Shown here one piece after another: positions 18,431 to 26,694 of a DNA stretch of 64,000 nt. The translations under genes and the position numbers were made by a program. A model generated the notes under the pieces. It saw only the letters and a list, made by a program, of their open reading frames with translations. It did no database searches and was not told the origin of the DNA. The DNA is from an uncultured Isoptericola sp. (GTDB lineage Bacteria; Actinomycetota; Actinomycetes; Actinomycetales; Cellulomonadaceae), in NCBI GenBank assembly GCA_947497265.1, contig CANMFP010000013.1:30405-94404 (forward strand), in the 5' to 3' direction. Position 1 is the stretch's first letter. Each line of letters opens with the position of its first letter.

Positions 18431-19508
18431 GACGGCCGCGCGCGCCACCGCCGCGACCCCCCGTGCGGGGACGCTGTCGCGACGGCGGTTGCTCGCGTGG
18501 CTCGCCGGGACGACGACGGCGCTCGTGGGGACCGTCGTCGTGGCCGTGGCGATCGGCCCGGCCGGGCTGACGCCGTCGGACGTGGCACAGGTGGTGGCCA
18601 CGCGCGTCGGCTTCGGCGACCTGCTCGGGCTCGCCGCCCCCGACACGCTCACCGACGGCATCGTGTGGCAGCTGCGGATGCCCCGGGTGCTGACCGCCGC
18701 CGCCGTGGGGGCCGGGCTGGCGGTGTGCGGCGTCGTGATGCAGTCCCTCACCCGCAACCCGCTCGCCGACCCGTACCTGCTCGGCCTGAGCTCGGGGGCG
18801 TCCTTCGGCGCGGCGTGCGTGCTGGTCCTCGGCCTGACGGCGGTGCTGCCGGTCGCGGCGTTCGTGGGGTCGACGGCGGCACTCGTCGCCACCCTGGCGC
18901 TCGCGTCGGCGTCGGGCCGCGGCGCCGGCGGACTCTCCCCCGCGCGGACGGTGCTGGCCGGGCTCGCGGTGTCCCAGCTCGCCGCCGCCGCGACGAGCTT
19001 CGTCATCTTCTGGTCCGCGAAGGGCGACCAGTACCGCGAGATCCTGTCGTGGTTGCTGGGCTCCGTCGCGGGTGCGACGTGGACGTCGGTGGCCGTGGCC
19101 GGCGGCGCCGCGCTCGTCATCGGTGCCGTGCTGGCCTCGACCGGGTCGCTGCTGGACGCCTTCACCTTCGGGGACACCTCGGCTGCCGCGCTCGGCGTGC
19201 CCGTGGCCCGCGTCCGGTGGGGGCTGCTGCTCGCGGTGGCTCTGCTGACCGGTGCGCTGGTGTCCCAGTCGGGTGCGATCGGGTTCGTCGGGCTGATCCT
19301 GCCGCACGCCGTCCGGCAGCTCGTCGGGGCGCGGCACCGCGCGCTGCTGCCGCTGTCCATGCTGTGCGGGGCGACGTTCCTGGTCTGGGCGGACACCGTG
19401 GCCCGCACCGTCTTCGCCCCGCGCGAGCTGCCCGTGGGGATCGTCACCGCCGCCATCGGTGCCCCGGTGTTCGCCGTGCTGCTCTGGAAAGGACGGGCCC
19501 GCTCATGA
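18423..19508 (+). CDS. ABC transporter permease (FecCD/BtuC family)
   Basis: 361 aa. BtuC-type permease with about nine to ten membrane segments. The family marks are SLTRNPLADPYLLGLSSGASFGAA after segment two and the SGAIGFVGLILPHAVRQLVG block near the C-terminus that contacts the ATPase. Forms the translocation pore for the substrate delivered by the preceding lipoprotein. Start ATG 18423 within the end of the binding-protein gene, and stop overlapping the ATPase start as ATGA: a tight three-gene importer operon. Confidence 0.93.
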   Translation: MTETAARATAATPRAGTLSRRRLLAWLAGTTTALVGTVVVAVAIGPAGLTPSDVAQVVATRVGFGDLLGLAAPDTLTDGIVWQLRMPRVLTAAAVGAGLAVCGVVMQSLTRNPLADPYLLGLSSGASFGAACVLVLGLTAVLPVAAFVGSTAALVATLALASASGRGAGGLSPARTVLAGLAVSQLAAAATSFVIFWSAKGDQYREILSWLLGSVAGATWTSVAVAGGAALVIGAVLASTGSLLDAFTFGDTSAAALGVPVARVRWGLLLAVALLTGALVSQSGAIGFVGLILPHAVRQLVGARHRALLPLSMLCGATFLVWADTVARTVFAPRELPVGIVTAAIGAPVFAVLLWKGRARS

Positions 19509-20350
19509 CGCAGACCTCCGAACGCTCGGCTCACGTCGCGGATGCCGCGCCGGACGCCGGCCTCGCGGCCGAGCGGGTGCGGTGGTCCGTCGGCGGACGC
19601 CTGATCCTCGACGACGTCGACGTGACCGCTCCGCCGGCCGCCGTGACCGGGCTGCTCGGCCCCAACGGGACGGGCAAGTCCACGCTCCTGCGACTGGTCG
19701 CCGGGGTGCAGCGACCTGACGGCGGACGGGTCTCGCTGGCCGGGGCTGCCGGCGCGGAGGACCTGCTGGCGATGCCACGCCGTCGGCGGGCCAGGATGCT
19801 GGCGTTCGTGGAGCAGGACGCCGCCACCGAGCTCCCGGTCACGGTGCTCGACGCCGTGCTGCTCGGGCGCACCCCGCACCGGTCGCTGCTCGCCGGTCCC
19901 ACGGACGACGACCAGGCGCTCGCCCGCGCCGCGCTCGACCGCGTCGGCGCCCTGGCGCTGAGCGCACGCGACGTCACCACGCTCTCCGGCGGCGAGCGCC
20001 AGCGCGTCCACATGGCCCGCGCGCTCGCCCAGGCGCCCCGCGTCCTGCTGCTCGACGAGCCGACCAACCACCTGGACGTGGCGGCCCAGCTGGCGACGAT
20101 GCGGCTCGTGCGCGAGCTCACCGTCGAGGGCGTCACCGTGCTGGCCGCGCTGCACGACCTCTCGCTGGCCGCGGCGACCTGCGACCACGCCGTCGTCCTC
20201 GCTCCGGGCGATGCGGGCCACGTGGTCGCGGCCGGGCCGGTGGACGAGGTGCTGGTGCCGGCAGTGATCGATCCGGTGTACGGGGTGCGGACCACCGTGC
20301 TGCGCCATCCCCGCACCGGCCGGCCCGTCCTGACCTTCGAGGAGGCCTGA
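19505..20350 (+). CDS. ABC transporter ATP-binding protein (FecE/BtuD family)
   Basis: 281 aa. Powers the importer. Walker A GPNGTGKST, Q-loop EQDAATELPV, signature LSGGERQRV, Walker B VLLLDEPTNHLD and H-loop ALHDLSLA are all intact, so it should hydrolyse ATP. An N-terminal extension of about 20 residues precedes the domain. Final gene of the operon; the convergent lipoprotein gene ends 5 bases beyond it. Confidence 0.93.
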   Translation: MTQTSERSAHVADAAPDAGLAAERVRWSVGGRLILDDVDVTAPPAAVTGLLGPNGTGKSTLLRLVAGVQRPDGGRVSLAGAAGAEDLLAMPRRRRARMLAFVEQDAATELPVTVLDAVLLGRTPHRSLLAGPTDDDQALARAALDRVGALALSARDVTTLSGGERQRVHMARALAQAPRVLLLDEPTNHLDVAAQLATMRLVRELTVEGVTVLAALHDLSLAAATCDHAVVLAPGDAGHVVAAGPVDEVLVPAVIDPVYGVRTTVLRHPRTGRPVLTFEEA

Positions 20351-20355
20351 CGGGA

Positions 20356-20982
20356 TCACGCGCTCTCGGTGAGGTCGACGACGTACCAGCTCCCGTCCGG
20401 CCCGGCCAGGAGCGTCGCCCGGAGGCCGTACTGCCCGGCGGGGATGTGGTCCTCGCCCTCGGGGGTGCGCAGCGTCGTTCCGGTCGTGTGCACCCGCGTC
20501 TCCAGCAGGTAGACGTCCTTGTCCATCTCCGGGTCGAGATCCTCGGGTGCCACGACCTCCTCGGCGGGCACCCGCCGCACGAGCTCGACGCGCGAGGGCC
20601 CCGCCTCGATCTCGATGCCCGCAGCGACCGCCTCCAGGGCGATGTCGCGTTTCGTCGCGCAGGCCGCACACTCGGGTGCCGACATCCTCTCCAGCTCGCC
20701 GGCGTCCCCGGTGCGGTAGACGCGCTGCTCCAGGGCGAGATACTGCTCCAGCGCCGCCACGGCGCCGTCGACGTCCGCCTCCGGGGTGTCGGGGGCCGGG
20801 GCGCTCTCGACGGTGCTCCCGGCGGTGCCCTCGATGGGGTCCGGGTCGGCCGGCGGGACGTCCTGCGCCGGACCGGCGCAGGAGGCCGCCAGCAGGGCCG
20901 TCGCGACCGCAGTCGCCACGCCGATGATCGCCCGGCGCGGGCGACCGGCCGAGCGGGTGCGCGGTGCTTCGTGTGCTCTCAT
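20356..20982 (-). CDS. DUF6318-type lipoprotein
   Basis: 208 aa. Exported lipoprotein: arginine-rich start, hydrophobic stretch and lipobox LAASC with Cys at about 35, then an Asp/Pro-rich linker. The folded part (about 70-208) contains a CAAC pair and ends with GPDGSWYVVDLTESA. It resembles DUF6318 proteins of actinobacteria, function unknown. A second protein of the same build is encoded at 48277-48933 beside the contractile injection cluster, with CGYC in the equivalent place. Single gene, convergent with the ABC operon. Confidence 0.75.
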   Translation of the reverse strand: MRAHEAPRTRSAGRPRRAIIGVATAVATALLAASCAGPAQDVPPADPDPIEGTAGSTVESAPAPDTPEADVDGAVAALEQYLALEQRVYRTGDAGELERMSAPECAACATKRDIALEAVAAGIEIEAGPSRVELVRRVPAEEVVAPEDLDPEMDKDVYLLETRVHTTGTTLRTPEGEDHIPAGQYGLRATLLAGPDGSWYVVDLTESA

Positions 20983-21089
20983 GCCGGGCGACGCTACGAC
21001 GACGGGGCAGCCCCGCGCCGCCGTCGTCCACAGCCTGTGGACAAGTGCCGGCGGGTGCCCGCCGGGCCGCAGCCGGCGGCGACATCCGG

Positions 21090-21095
21090 CAGGAT
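21090..21095 (+). promoter_or_regulatory. -10 element of a leaderless promoter
   Basis: CAGGAT lies 6 bases before the ATG of the HhH-GPD gene with no ribosome site between, so transcription would begin at or next to the A of the start codon. Confidence 0.55.
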
Positions 21096-21101
21096 GGACG
21101 C

Positions 21102-21695
21102 ATGGCTACCGACCTCTGGATCACCGGCGACACGGCCACGGACACGCTCCTCGGCGACGATCCGTTCGCGCTGCTGATCGGGATGCTGCTCGACCAGCAG
21201 TACCCGATGGAGCACGCGTTCGCCGGACCCCGCAAGATCCTCGACAGGTTCGGGACGCTCGAGCCCCGCGCGATCGCCGACGCCGACCCGGACGAGTTCG
21301 TCACGATGGCGACCACTCCCCCGGCGATCCACCGGTACGGGCGCTCGATGGCGGGCCGCGTGCAGGCGGTGGCCCGCGCCGTCGTCGACGACTACGACGG
21401 CGACGTGACGCGGATCTGGACGGAGCCCGGAACCTCCGGCGAGGCGCCGACGGGCGCCGAGGTCGTCAAGCGGCTCAACGCCCTGCCCGGCTTCGGCACG
21501 CAGAAGGCGCAGATCTTCCTGGCGCTGCTCGGCAAGCAGCGGGGCGTCGAGCCCACGGGCTGGCGCGAGGCGGCGGGCCACTACGGCGACGAGGGGTCGC
21601 GCCGGTCGATCGCCGACGTGACCAGCGCCGAGTCCCTGCAAGAGGTCCGCGCGTTCAAGAAGGCGGCCAAGGCCGCCGCGAAGGAGACCAGGTGA
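21102..21695 (+). CDS. HhH-GPD-type base-excision-repair protein
   Basis: 197 aa. Resembles actinobacterial HhH-GPD DNA-glycosylase-like proteins: FALLIGMLLDQQYPMEHAFAGP at the N-terminus and a helix-hairpin-helix LNALPGFGTQKAQIFLALLG at about 125-144. Proteins of this group are short and their catalytic base-excision activity has not been generally shown, so the repair role is a family inference. ATG 21102 sits 6 bases after a CAGGAT -10, suggesting a leaderless message. The stop overlaps the next gene as GTGA. Confidence 0.85.
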   Translation: MATDLWITGDTATDTLLGDDPFALLIGMLLDQQYPMEHAFAGPRKILDRFGTLEPRAIADADPDEFVTMATTPPAIHRYGRSMAGRVQAVARAVVDDYDGDVTRIWTEPGTSGEAPTGAEVVKRLNALPGFGTQKAQIFLALLGKQRGVEPTGWREAAGHYGDEGSRRSIADVTSAESLQEVRAFKKAAKAAAKETR

Positions 21696-22756
21696 ACGAC
21701 GGCACGACGACGGAACGCCCGGAGCACTCCCAGGGCGGCACGTACACGGTCGAGGGCCAGGAGTTCGTGCGCGACTCGAACTACATCAGCACACGCGTCA
21801 CGCGCGACGGCGCCGACGGCTATCCCGTCGAGGCCGGCCGCTACCGGCTCGTCGCCGCGCGGGCCTGCCCCTGGGCGAACCGTTCGATCATCGTGCGCCG
21901 GCTGCTCGGTCTCGAGGACGCGATCAGCCTGGGCCTGCCGGGCCCGACGCACGACGAACGCAGCTGGACGTTCGACCTCGACCCCGGCGGCAAGGACCCG
22001 GTGCTGGGCATCGAACGCCTGCAGGAGGCATTCTTCGCGCGCGACCCCGACTACCCGCGCGGCATCACCGTCCCCGCGATCGTGGACACCCGCGACGGTG
22101 CCGTGGTCACCAACGACTACCCGCAGATCACCCTGGACCTGTCGACCGAGTGGGCCGAGCACCACCGCGAGGGTGCGCCGCGGCTGCTGCCGGAGGACCC
22201 GGCCGAACGCGCCGAGATGGACGCGGTGATGCGCCGCGTCTACACCGAGGTCAACAACGGCGTGTACCGCTGTGGGTTCGCCGGTTCCCAGGAGGCTTAC
22301 GACGAGGCCTACGCCCGGCTCTTCACCGCGCTGGACTGGCTCGCAGAACGCCTCGCGGACCGCCGGTTCCTCATGGGTGGATCCATCACCGAGGCCGACG
22401 TACGCCTGTTCACCACGCTGGTGCGGTTCGACGCCGTCTACCACGGGCACTTCAAGTGCAACCGGAACAAGCTCACCGAGATGCCGGTGCTGTGGGCCTA
22501 CGCGCGCGACCTCTTCCAGCTGCCCGGGTTCGGCGACACCGTCGACTTCGCGCAGATCAAGGAGCACTACTACGTGGTGCACACCGACATCAACCCGACG
22601 CAGATCGTGCCCGCCGGACCCGACCTGCGCGGCTGGCTCGACCCGCACGGGCGCGAGTCGCTCGGCGACGACCCGTGGGGCGGCGGCACCCAGCCAGGTC
22701 CGGTGCGCGACGGCGAACAGGTCGCGGCCGGGCACAGCCCGCTCGCGCCAGGATGA
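21692..22756 (+). CDS. Glutathionyl-hydroquinone reductase-like (Xi-class GST) protein
   Basis: 354 aa. Thioredoxin-fold N-terminal domain with the catalytic motif ACPWANR (Cys59) of Xi-class enzymes that reduce thiol-conjugated hydroquinones, then a helical GST C-terminal domain with NNGVYRCGFAGSQEAYD and VRFDAVYHGHFKCN, and the usual PTQIVPAGP ending. Actinobacteria have mycothiol instead of glutathione, so the true thiol partner is probably mycothiol (inference). Start GTG 21692 overlaps the HhH-GPD stop as GTGA, so the two are cotranslated. Confidence 0.9.
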   Translation: MNDGTTTERPEHSQGGTYTVEGQEFVRDSNYISTRVTRDGADGYPVEAGRYRLVAARACPWANRSIIVRRLLGLEDAISLGLPGPTHDERSWTFDLDPGGKDPVLGIERLQEAFFARDPDYPRGITVPAIVDTRDGAVVTNDYPQITLDLSTEWAEHHREGAPRLLPEDPAERAEMDAVMRRVYTEVNNGVYRCGFAGSQEAYDEAYARLFTALDWLAERLADRRFLMGGSITEADVRLFTTLVRFDAVYHGHFKCNRNKLTEMPVLWAYARDLFQLPGFGDTVDFAQIKEHYYVVHTDINPTQIVPAGPDLRGWLDPHGRESLGDDPWGGGTQPGPVRDGEQVAAGHSPLAPG

Positions 22757-22815
22757 CCGGCGGCGCCGACGTGCCGCGCCCGAGCGGCAGTGCCGCCGTC
22801 GGGCCGGGGGCCGGA

Positions 22816-22821
22816 TAGGCT
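22816..22821 (+). promoter_or_regulatory. -10 element of a leaderless promoter
   Basis: TAGGCT 8 bases before the ATG of the unrecognised 282-aa gene, with no Shine-Dalgarno sequence between. Confidence 0.5.
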
Positions 22822-22829
22822 CGGGCGTC

Positions 22830-23678
22830 ATGACCTCCCTGCTCCCTCTCGGTACAGCCCCGCGCCCTGCGACGGGTGACGACCTCTCCGCACGGCTGCG
22901 CGACGCCCTCGGCGACGCGGCCGGCGGTCAGGTGCACGGACTCGACCAGGCGCGGATCGAGGCGAACCTCGACGGCGCGGACGTGCACTCGCTCGAGATC
23001 GACCTCACGGGGGTGGCGTTCGTTCCAGTCCAGGGCGAAGCACCCGAGGCCCCGTCGTGGGATCCCGACGTCGTCTCCCGCGACGAGGCGGTGCTGCGGA
23101 CGCTTCGCCTCGACGCGCACCCCCTGACCGCGGTCGACCTCCCGGTGGACCTGGCTGCCGAGCTGCAGGGCGTGCTGTTCGCATGGGTGGCCGGAGCCGA
23201 CGGCTCCGTCGGGGCCGAGCTCGTCGAGCCGTCCGAGGACGCGCCCGTCACCGGGAACGCGCGCGTGGCGGTCTCCCGCGACGGTCTCGCCGGCACGGTC
23301 CGCGGGCTGCTCACCGTCGCCCTCGCCGGGAACGGGATCCAGCTCACCGACTTCGACCTGCAGATCGACCAGACCGGACCGCGCGACGCCGCCATCGCGA
23401 TCGAGGCGTCGATCAAGAAGGGCATGTTCCTCTCGGCGAAGATCACGGCGACGGCCGCCGCCGCGGTGGACGCCCAGATGGTGCTCACCGTGGGCGACGT
23501 CCAGCTCTCCAGCGGCAACCCGATCGTCGGGGCGCTCCTCGGGACGATGAAGGGGCGCGTCGAAGAGGTCGCCGGCCGGCGGATCGACCTCGCGGGCGCG
23601 CTGCCTCCGGGCGTGCGCCTGAGCGACGTGCGGCTCGACGTCGGCGACGAGATCGTGCTGACGGCGCAGCTGGGCTGA
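22830..23678 (+). CDS. Protein of unknown function, possibly LmeA/DUF2993-like
   Basis: 282 aa. I do not recognise it firmly. No signal peptide or membrane segment. The sequence alternates short beta-strand-like pieces rich in Val, Leu and Asp (GNGIQLTDFDLQIDQTG, MKGRVEEVAGRRIDL) and ends GVRLSDVRLDVGDEIVLTAQLG. That last pattern recalls LmeA-type lipid-binding proteins, but those are usually exported, so this is a weak lead. A TAGGCT -10 close to ATG 22830 suggests a leaderless gene. Its stop is 9 bases from the end of the convergent SARP gene. Confidence 0.6.
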   Translation: MTSLLPLGTAPRPATGDDLSARLRDALGDAAGGQVHGLDQARIEANLDGADVHSLEIDLTGVAFVPVQGEAPEAPSWDPDVVSRDEAVLRTLRLDAHPLTAVDLPVDLAAELQGVLFAWVAGADGSVGAELVEPSEDAPVTGNARVAVSRDGLAGTVRGLLTVALAGNGIQLTDFDLQIDQTGPRDAAIAIEASIKKGMFLSAKITATAAAAVDAQMVLTVGDVQLSSGNPIVGALLGTMKGRVEEVAGRRIDLAGALPPGVRLSDVRLDVGDEIVLTAQLG

Positions 23679-23687
23679 GCCGGCCGA

Positions 23688-24410
23688 TCACCGCGGGGCG
23701 TCGACCAGCTCCCGGGTGGACGGCGAGGGCTCGACGCCGAGCTCGCTGCGCAGGGTCCGTGCGAGGACCTGGTAGGCGCGACGGGCCTCGCACAGGTTCC
23801 CCTCGGCGAGGTGGATCGCGATGACCGTGCGGTGCGCGCTCTCGCGCAGCTCGTCGGCCCGCACCGCGGCGAGCGCGGCGTCCAGCGCCAGTCCGAAGCG
23901 CCGTTGGTCGGCCAGGTGTCGCGCGCCCTCCTCCAGCACGTGCAGGCGCAGCTGGTGGAGACGTTCACGCTCGGCGGCCAGCCACTCCTCGTCCCAGTCC
24001 TGCAGCAGCTCGCCCGCGGTGGCGTCGAAGAGGTCCGTGTCGACGTCGTCCGCCCCGAGCAGGGCCTGCGAACGCTCGACGAGCCGTGCGACGTCGACGT
24101 CGGTGCAGTCGAGCGCGACCGTGCCGTGCGCGGAGACGACGAGGCCGCGCGCCACGTTGTTGATGCGCCAGAGGCTCGTCCGCAGGCAGGCCAGCGCCCG
24201 CTGCTCGACGGTCGCCGGCCAGAGACGACCGGCGAGCTGGCTCCGACCGGTACGACCCCGCAGCGCCAGCAGCGCCACGAGCCGCTGGGCGCCCACGGGC
24301 AGCGTGACCGCCCGACCGTCGACCTCGAGCACGAACCCGCCCAGGAGCCGCAACGACACCTGCGGTGCCGGCCGGGGCGGCGGCAGTCTGCGATGTCCCT
24401 CGGTCCCCAT
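23688..24410 (-). CDS. SARP/BTAD-family transcriptional activator, likely regulator of the CIS
   Basis: 240 aa. A small Streptomyces-antibiotic-regulatory-protein type activator. An OmpR-like winged helix occupies about 18-90 (LRLLGGFVLEVDGRAV, LVALLALRGRTGRSQLAGRLWP, ALACLRTSLWRIN) and a bacterial transcriptional activation domain of TPR-like helices follows (about 95-235, including ERERLHQLRLHVLEEGARHL and LRSELGVEPSPST). There is no ATPase domain. It is transcribed away from the contractile injection operon; 159 bases separate the two starts. Three GTGAC repeats at 11-bp steps, typical of SARP binding, lie in that gap and again before the sheath operon 24 kb away, making it the candidate activator of both. 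Start ATG 24410. Confidence 0.9.
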   Translation of the reverse strand: MGTEGHRRLPPPRPAPQVSLRLLGGFVLEVDGRAVTLPVGAQRLVALLALRGRTGRSQLAGRLWPATVEQRALACLRTSLWRINNVARGLVVSAHGTVALDCTDVDVARLVERSQALLGADDVDTDLFDATAGELLQDWDEEWLAAERERLHQLRLHVLEEGARHLADQRRFGLALDAALAAVRADELRESAHRTVIAIHLAEGNLCEARRAYQVLARTLRSELGVEPSPSTRELVDAPR

Positions 24411-24475
24411 CGGATCCCCCCTCACGGCGGCGGCCAACCCGCGCGGTACGACGCGCGCCCCTGCGCACGCTCCCT

Positions 24476-24490
24476 CCTCTTGACAAGAGG
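24476..24490. promoter_or_regulatory. Inverted repeat in the SARP-CIS intergenic region
   Basis: CCTCTT-GAC-AAGAGG, a perfect palindrome with 6-base arms, lies between the SARP gene and the GTGAC repeats. It includes TTGACA on the plus strand, but no -10 stands at the proper distance from that, so it is more likely an operator or part of the SARP gene's own control region. Confidence 0.45.
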
Positions 24491-24519
24491 CGTCCACCCT
24501 CGCCCTTGATACGCGCCGG

Positions 24520-24562
24520 GTGACGACGGCGTGACACCTGCGTGACGCCGTCGGCCCAGCAT
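24520..24562 (+). promoter_or_regulatory. SARP-type promoter of the rightward CIS operon
   Basis: GTGAC occurs at 24520, 24531 and 24542, exactly 11 bp apart (one helical turn), then 10 bp of spacer and the -10 hexamer CAGCAT at 24557-24562. Seven bases later comes ATG 24570, so the message is probably leaderless. SARP activators are known to bind heptamer-like direct repeats at 11-bp periodicity just upstream of -10. The same arrangement, with the same two spacings, precedes the sheath gene at 48083-48125. Confidence 0.85.
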
Positions 24563-24569
24563 GGCGGGC

Positions 24570-25226
24570 ATGAGCAGCTTTCCGGGCAACCCGCGGGTCC
24601 TGCCGGGCGCCGTCGTCGCCGTCGACCCTGTGAGCCCGCTCGCCCGCATCGTGGTCTTCCAGTACAACCCGGACGAGGTGACACGCCAGATCCGGCCGCG
24701 GACCCCGCCGTCCGGCGCGGGCGGCGGATCGGACGCCCAACGCATCTGGGGCGCACCGACGGAGTCCATCTCGATGACCCTCGAGCTCGACGCGACGGAC
24801 GGCATGGAGGCCTCCGACCCCGTCGCGACCACCGCCGGGGTCGCACCGCAGCTCGCTGCCCTCGAGATGCTGCTGCACCCCAGCGCCGCGTCGGTGGCGA
24901 TCAACACGGGGCTGCTGGCGGCCGGCACCATCGAGGTGCTGCCCCCGCAGGGACCGCTGACGGTGCTCGTCTGGGGCCCGGGCCGGGTGGTACCGGTGAC
25001 CGTCGAGAGCCTTTCGGTGCGGGAGCAGGCGTTCAACCAGGTCCTCGCGCCGATCCGCGCGAGCGTCGACGTCGCGCTGAGCACCCTGACGTACGACGAC
25101 CTGTCCCCCACGAACCCCGGGTTCGCCCTGTACGTGGCGCACCACGTCGCCGCCGAGGCCCTCGCCTCGGTCGCGGGAGTCACGGGCGCGGTCGGTGCGG
25201 GCGTCGAGCTGTCGGTGGGAGGCTGA
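24570..25226 (+). CDS. CIS tube-spike adaptor protein (Pvc7/Afp7 N-terminal domain type)
   Basis: 218 aa. Structural part of the contractile injection system, expected to join inner tube and hub. The domain typical of Afp7/Pvc7 (CIS tube protein domain) is seen: IVVFQYNPDEVTRQIRP near the start, IWGAPTESISMTLELDATDG, QLAALEMLLHP, PLTVLVWGPGRVVPVTVESLSVREQAFNQVLAPIRASVDVALSTL. In Afp7/Pvc7 the same polypeptide continues into LysM; here LysM is a separate gene one base after. ATG 24570 is chosen over ATG 24561 because it lies 7 bases after the -10 of the SARP-type promoter and starts the conserved part. First gene of an eleven-gene operon. Confidence 0.85.
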   Translation: MSSFPGNPRVLPGAVVAVDPVSPLARIVVFQYNPDEVTRQIRPRTPPSGAGGGSDAQRIWGAPTESISMTLELDATDGMEASDPVATTAGVAPQLAALEMLLHPSAASVAINTGLLAAGTIEVLPPQGPLTVLVWGPGRVVPVTVESLSVREQAFNQVLAPIRASVDVALSTLTYDDLSPTNPGFALYVAHHVAAEALASVAGVTGAVGAGVELSVGG

Positions 25227-25227
25227 G

Positions 25228-25545
25228 ATGTCCCGCTACGACGACGTCGAGACCGCCACCCTCGAGGTGGTCGCCGCGGACGGCACCCGTCGCAGCGTGC
25301 GCTACCACCGCCGTCGGAGCCTGCCGCCCCCGGCCGGAGACGTCGGCGACGGCGCGCCCGCGCCACGCCACACCGTCGTGCCCGGCGACCGGCTCGACCT
25401 CCTGAGCTACCGGTTCACCGGTGACCCGCTGGGGTTCTGGCGCCTGTGCGACGCCAACGCGGCGCTGGACCCCGACGAGCTCGTCGACGCCGAGGCCGTC
25501 GGCACCGAGATCGTCGTGCCACAGCCGGGGGTGGGGGGACCATGA
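25228..25545 (+). CDS. CIS LysM-domain protein
   Basis: 105 aa. A single LysM domain at the C-terminal half: RHTVVPGDRLDLLSYRFTGDP followed by FWRLCDANAALDPDELVDAEAVGTEIVVPQP. Corresponds to the LysM part of Afp7/Pvc7 or the phage gp53-like baseplate protein; in tails this LysM helps fix the tube base rather than bind cell walls. Separated by one base from the preceding gene, which carries the other half of that architecture, and overlapping the hub gene as ATGA. Confidence 0.85.
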   Translation: MSRYDDVETATLEVVAADGTRRSVRYHRRRSLPPPAGDVGDGAPAPRHTVVPGDRLDLLSYRFTGDPLGFWRLCDANAALDPDELVDAEAVGTEIVVPQPGVGGP

Positions 25546-26684
25546 CGCTGCTGGGTGTGCACCTGACCGTGCTGGCGGGGCGGACCGTACCGGTCCCGCT
25601 GCCGCCCGACGTCACGTCCCGCGTGCGTGGCGTGACGGTCACGGAGTCGGACGCCGGCCGCTCGGCGTTCACGGTCACGCTCGACGCGGGACGCAGCGGC
25701 CCGACGGCGGCCCTCGACACGTCGCTGCTCACGTCCTCGCCGCTGCGGGCCAACGCGCGGGTCGTGGTGATGCTCACCGTGGGCGCCGTCCCGGTGGTGC
25801 TCGCGGACGGGATCGTCACCGAGACGGCGCTGACGCCCGGCAGCGCCGACACCGCTGCCGAGCTGCAGGTCACGGGCCACGACCTGTCCCTGCTGCTCGA
25901 CCGGCACGAGGCCCCCACCGAGCACGTGGGCCTCGACGACATGCTGCAGGTGCTCAAGATCGCGGCACCGTACCTGCCGCAGGGCGTGGTGCCGCAGGTC
26001 GTCCCGCCGCCCGCCCTCGACCCGCCGCTGCCCATCGAGCGGATCCCCACCCAGCAGGGCACGGACTGGGAGCACCTGGAGATGCTCGCGCACTACCACG
26101 GGTACGTGGTCGCCATGGTCCCCGGCCCCGCACCCGGCACGAGCACCCTGTACTGGGGCCCGCCCGTCCGCGCCGGGGCGCCTCAGCCCGCCCTGTCGGT
26201 CGACCTCGGGCCGGACACGAACGTCACCGGCTCGCCGCGGTTCCGCGAGGACGCGCTGGGCCCCGAGCTGGTCGAGGGGCAGGTCCAGGACCCGCGGCTC
26301 GGCGCCGTGGTGCCGGTGCGCACCGTGGGTTCGCTGCGCCCGCCGCTGGCCGCCCTGCCGGTGTGGGCCGTGCAGCAGCCCGACGTGCGCACGCGGCAGT
26401 ACCGCGACTCGGGCGTGCCCGCGACGACGGCGCTCGCCAGGGCCCAGGGGATCACGGACTCCAGCATCGACTGCGTCGAGGCGACCGGCACGCTCGACGG
26501 CGGTGCGTACGGCTCGGTCCTGCGGCCCCGCGGGCTGGTGGGGATGCGCGGCGCCGGATGGTCGCACGACGGCCTGTGGTACGTGCGCAAGGTGCAGCAC
26601 CGCGTGGCGCGCGGCAGCTACACGGCCGACTTCACGCTGGTCCGCGAGGGCTACGGATCGACCGTCCCCGTGGTGCGGGTCTGA
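25542..26684 (+). CDS. CIS baseplate hub protein (gp27/VgrG N-terminal type)
   Basis: 380 aa. Hub of the baseplate, the ring through which the spike is held. It has the gp27/phage D pattern: an N-terminal beta domain (PLPPDVTSRVRGVTVTES, LADGIVTETAL, TGHDLSLLLDR), a middle part IERIPTQQGTDWEHLEMLAHYHGYVVAMVPG typical of VgrG hubs, and a C-terminal domain GAGWSHDGLWYVRKVQHRV. It ends where the OB-fold spike begins in a one-chain VgrG/Afp8; here the spike is the next gene, so hub and spike are split. Start ATG 25542. Confidence 0.88.
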   Translation: MTLLGVHLTVLAGRTVPVPLPPDVTSRVRGVTVTESDAGRSAFTVTLDAGRSGPTAALDTSLLTSSPLRANARVVVMLTVGAVPVVLADGIVTETALTPGSADTAAELQVTGHDLSLLLDRHEAPTEHVGLDDMLQVLKIAAPYLPQGVVPQVVPPPALDPPLPIERIPTQQGTDWEHLEMLAHYHGYVVAMVPGPAPGTSTLYWGPPVRAGAPQPALSVDLGPDTNVTGSPRFREDALGPELVEGQVQDPRLGAVVPVRTVGSLRPPLAALPVWAVQQPDVRTRQYRDSGVPATTALARAQGITDSSIDCVEATGTLDGGAYGSVLRPRGLVGMRGAGWSHDGLWYVRKVQHRVARGSYTADFTLVREGYGSTVPVVRV

Positions 26685-26694
26685 GGAGGCAGCG

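Noticed and set aside
16706..21316. A 1536-residue open frame on the minus strand across six genes
   Set aside because: It runs antisense through the ABC transporter, CoA-binding and other genes with composition rich in Arg, Gly and His and no domain; a shadow caused by high G+C.
24480..24512. TTGACA with TTGATA as a classical sigma-70 promoter before the CIS operon
   Set aside because: The spacing is 20 bases and the hexamer is part of a palindrome; the GTGAC repeats with CAGCAT give a better account of the start.
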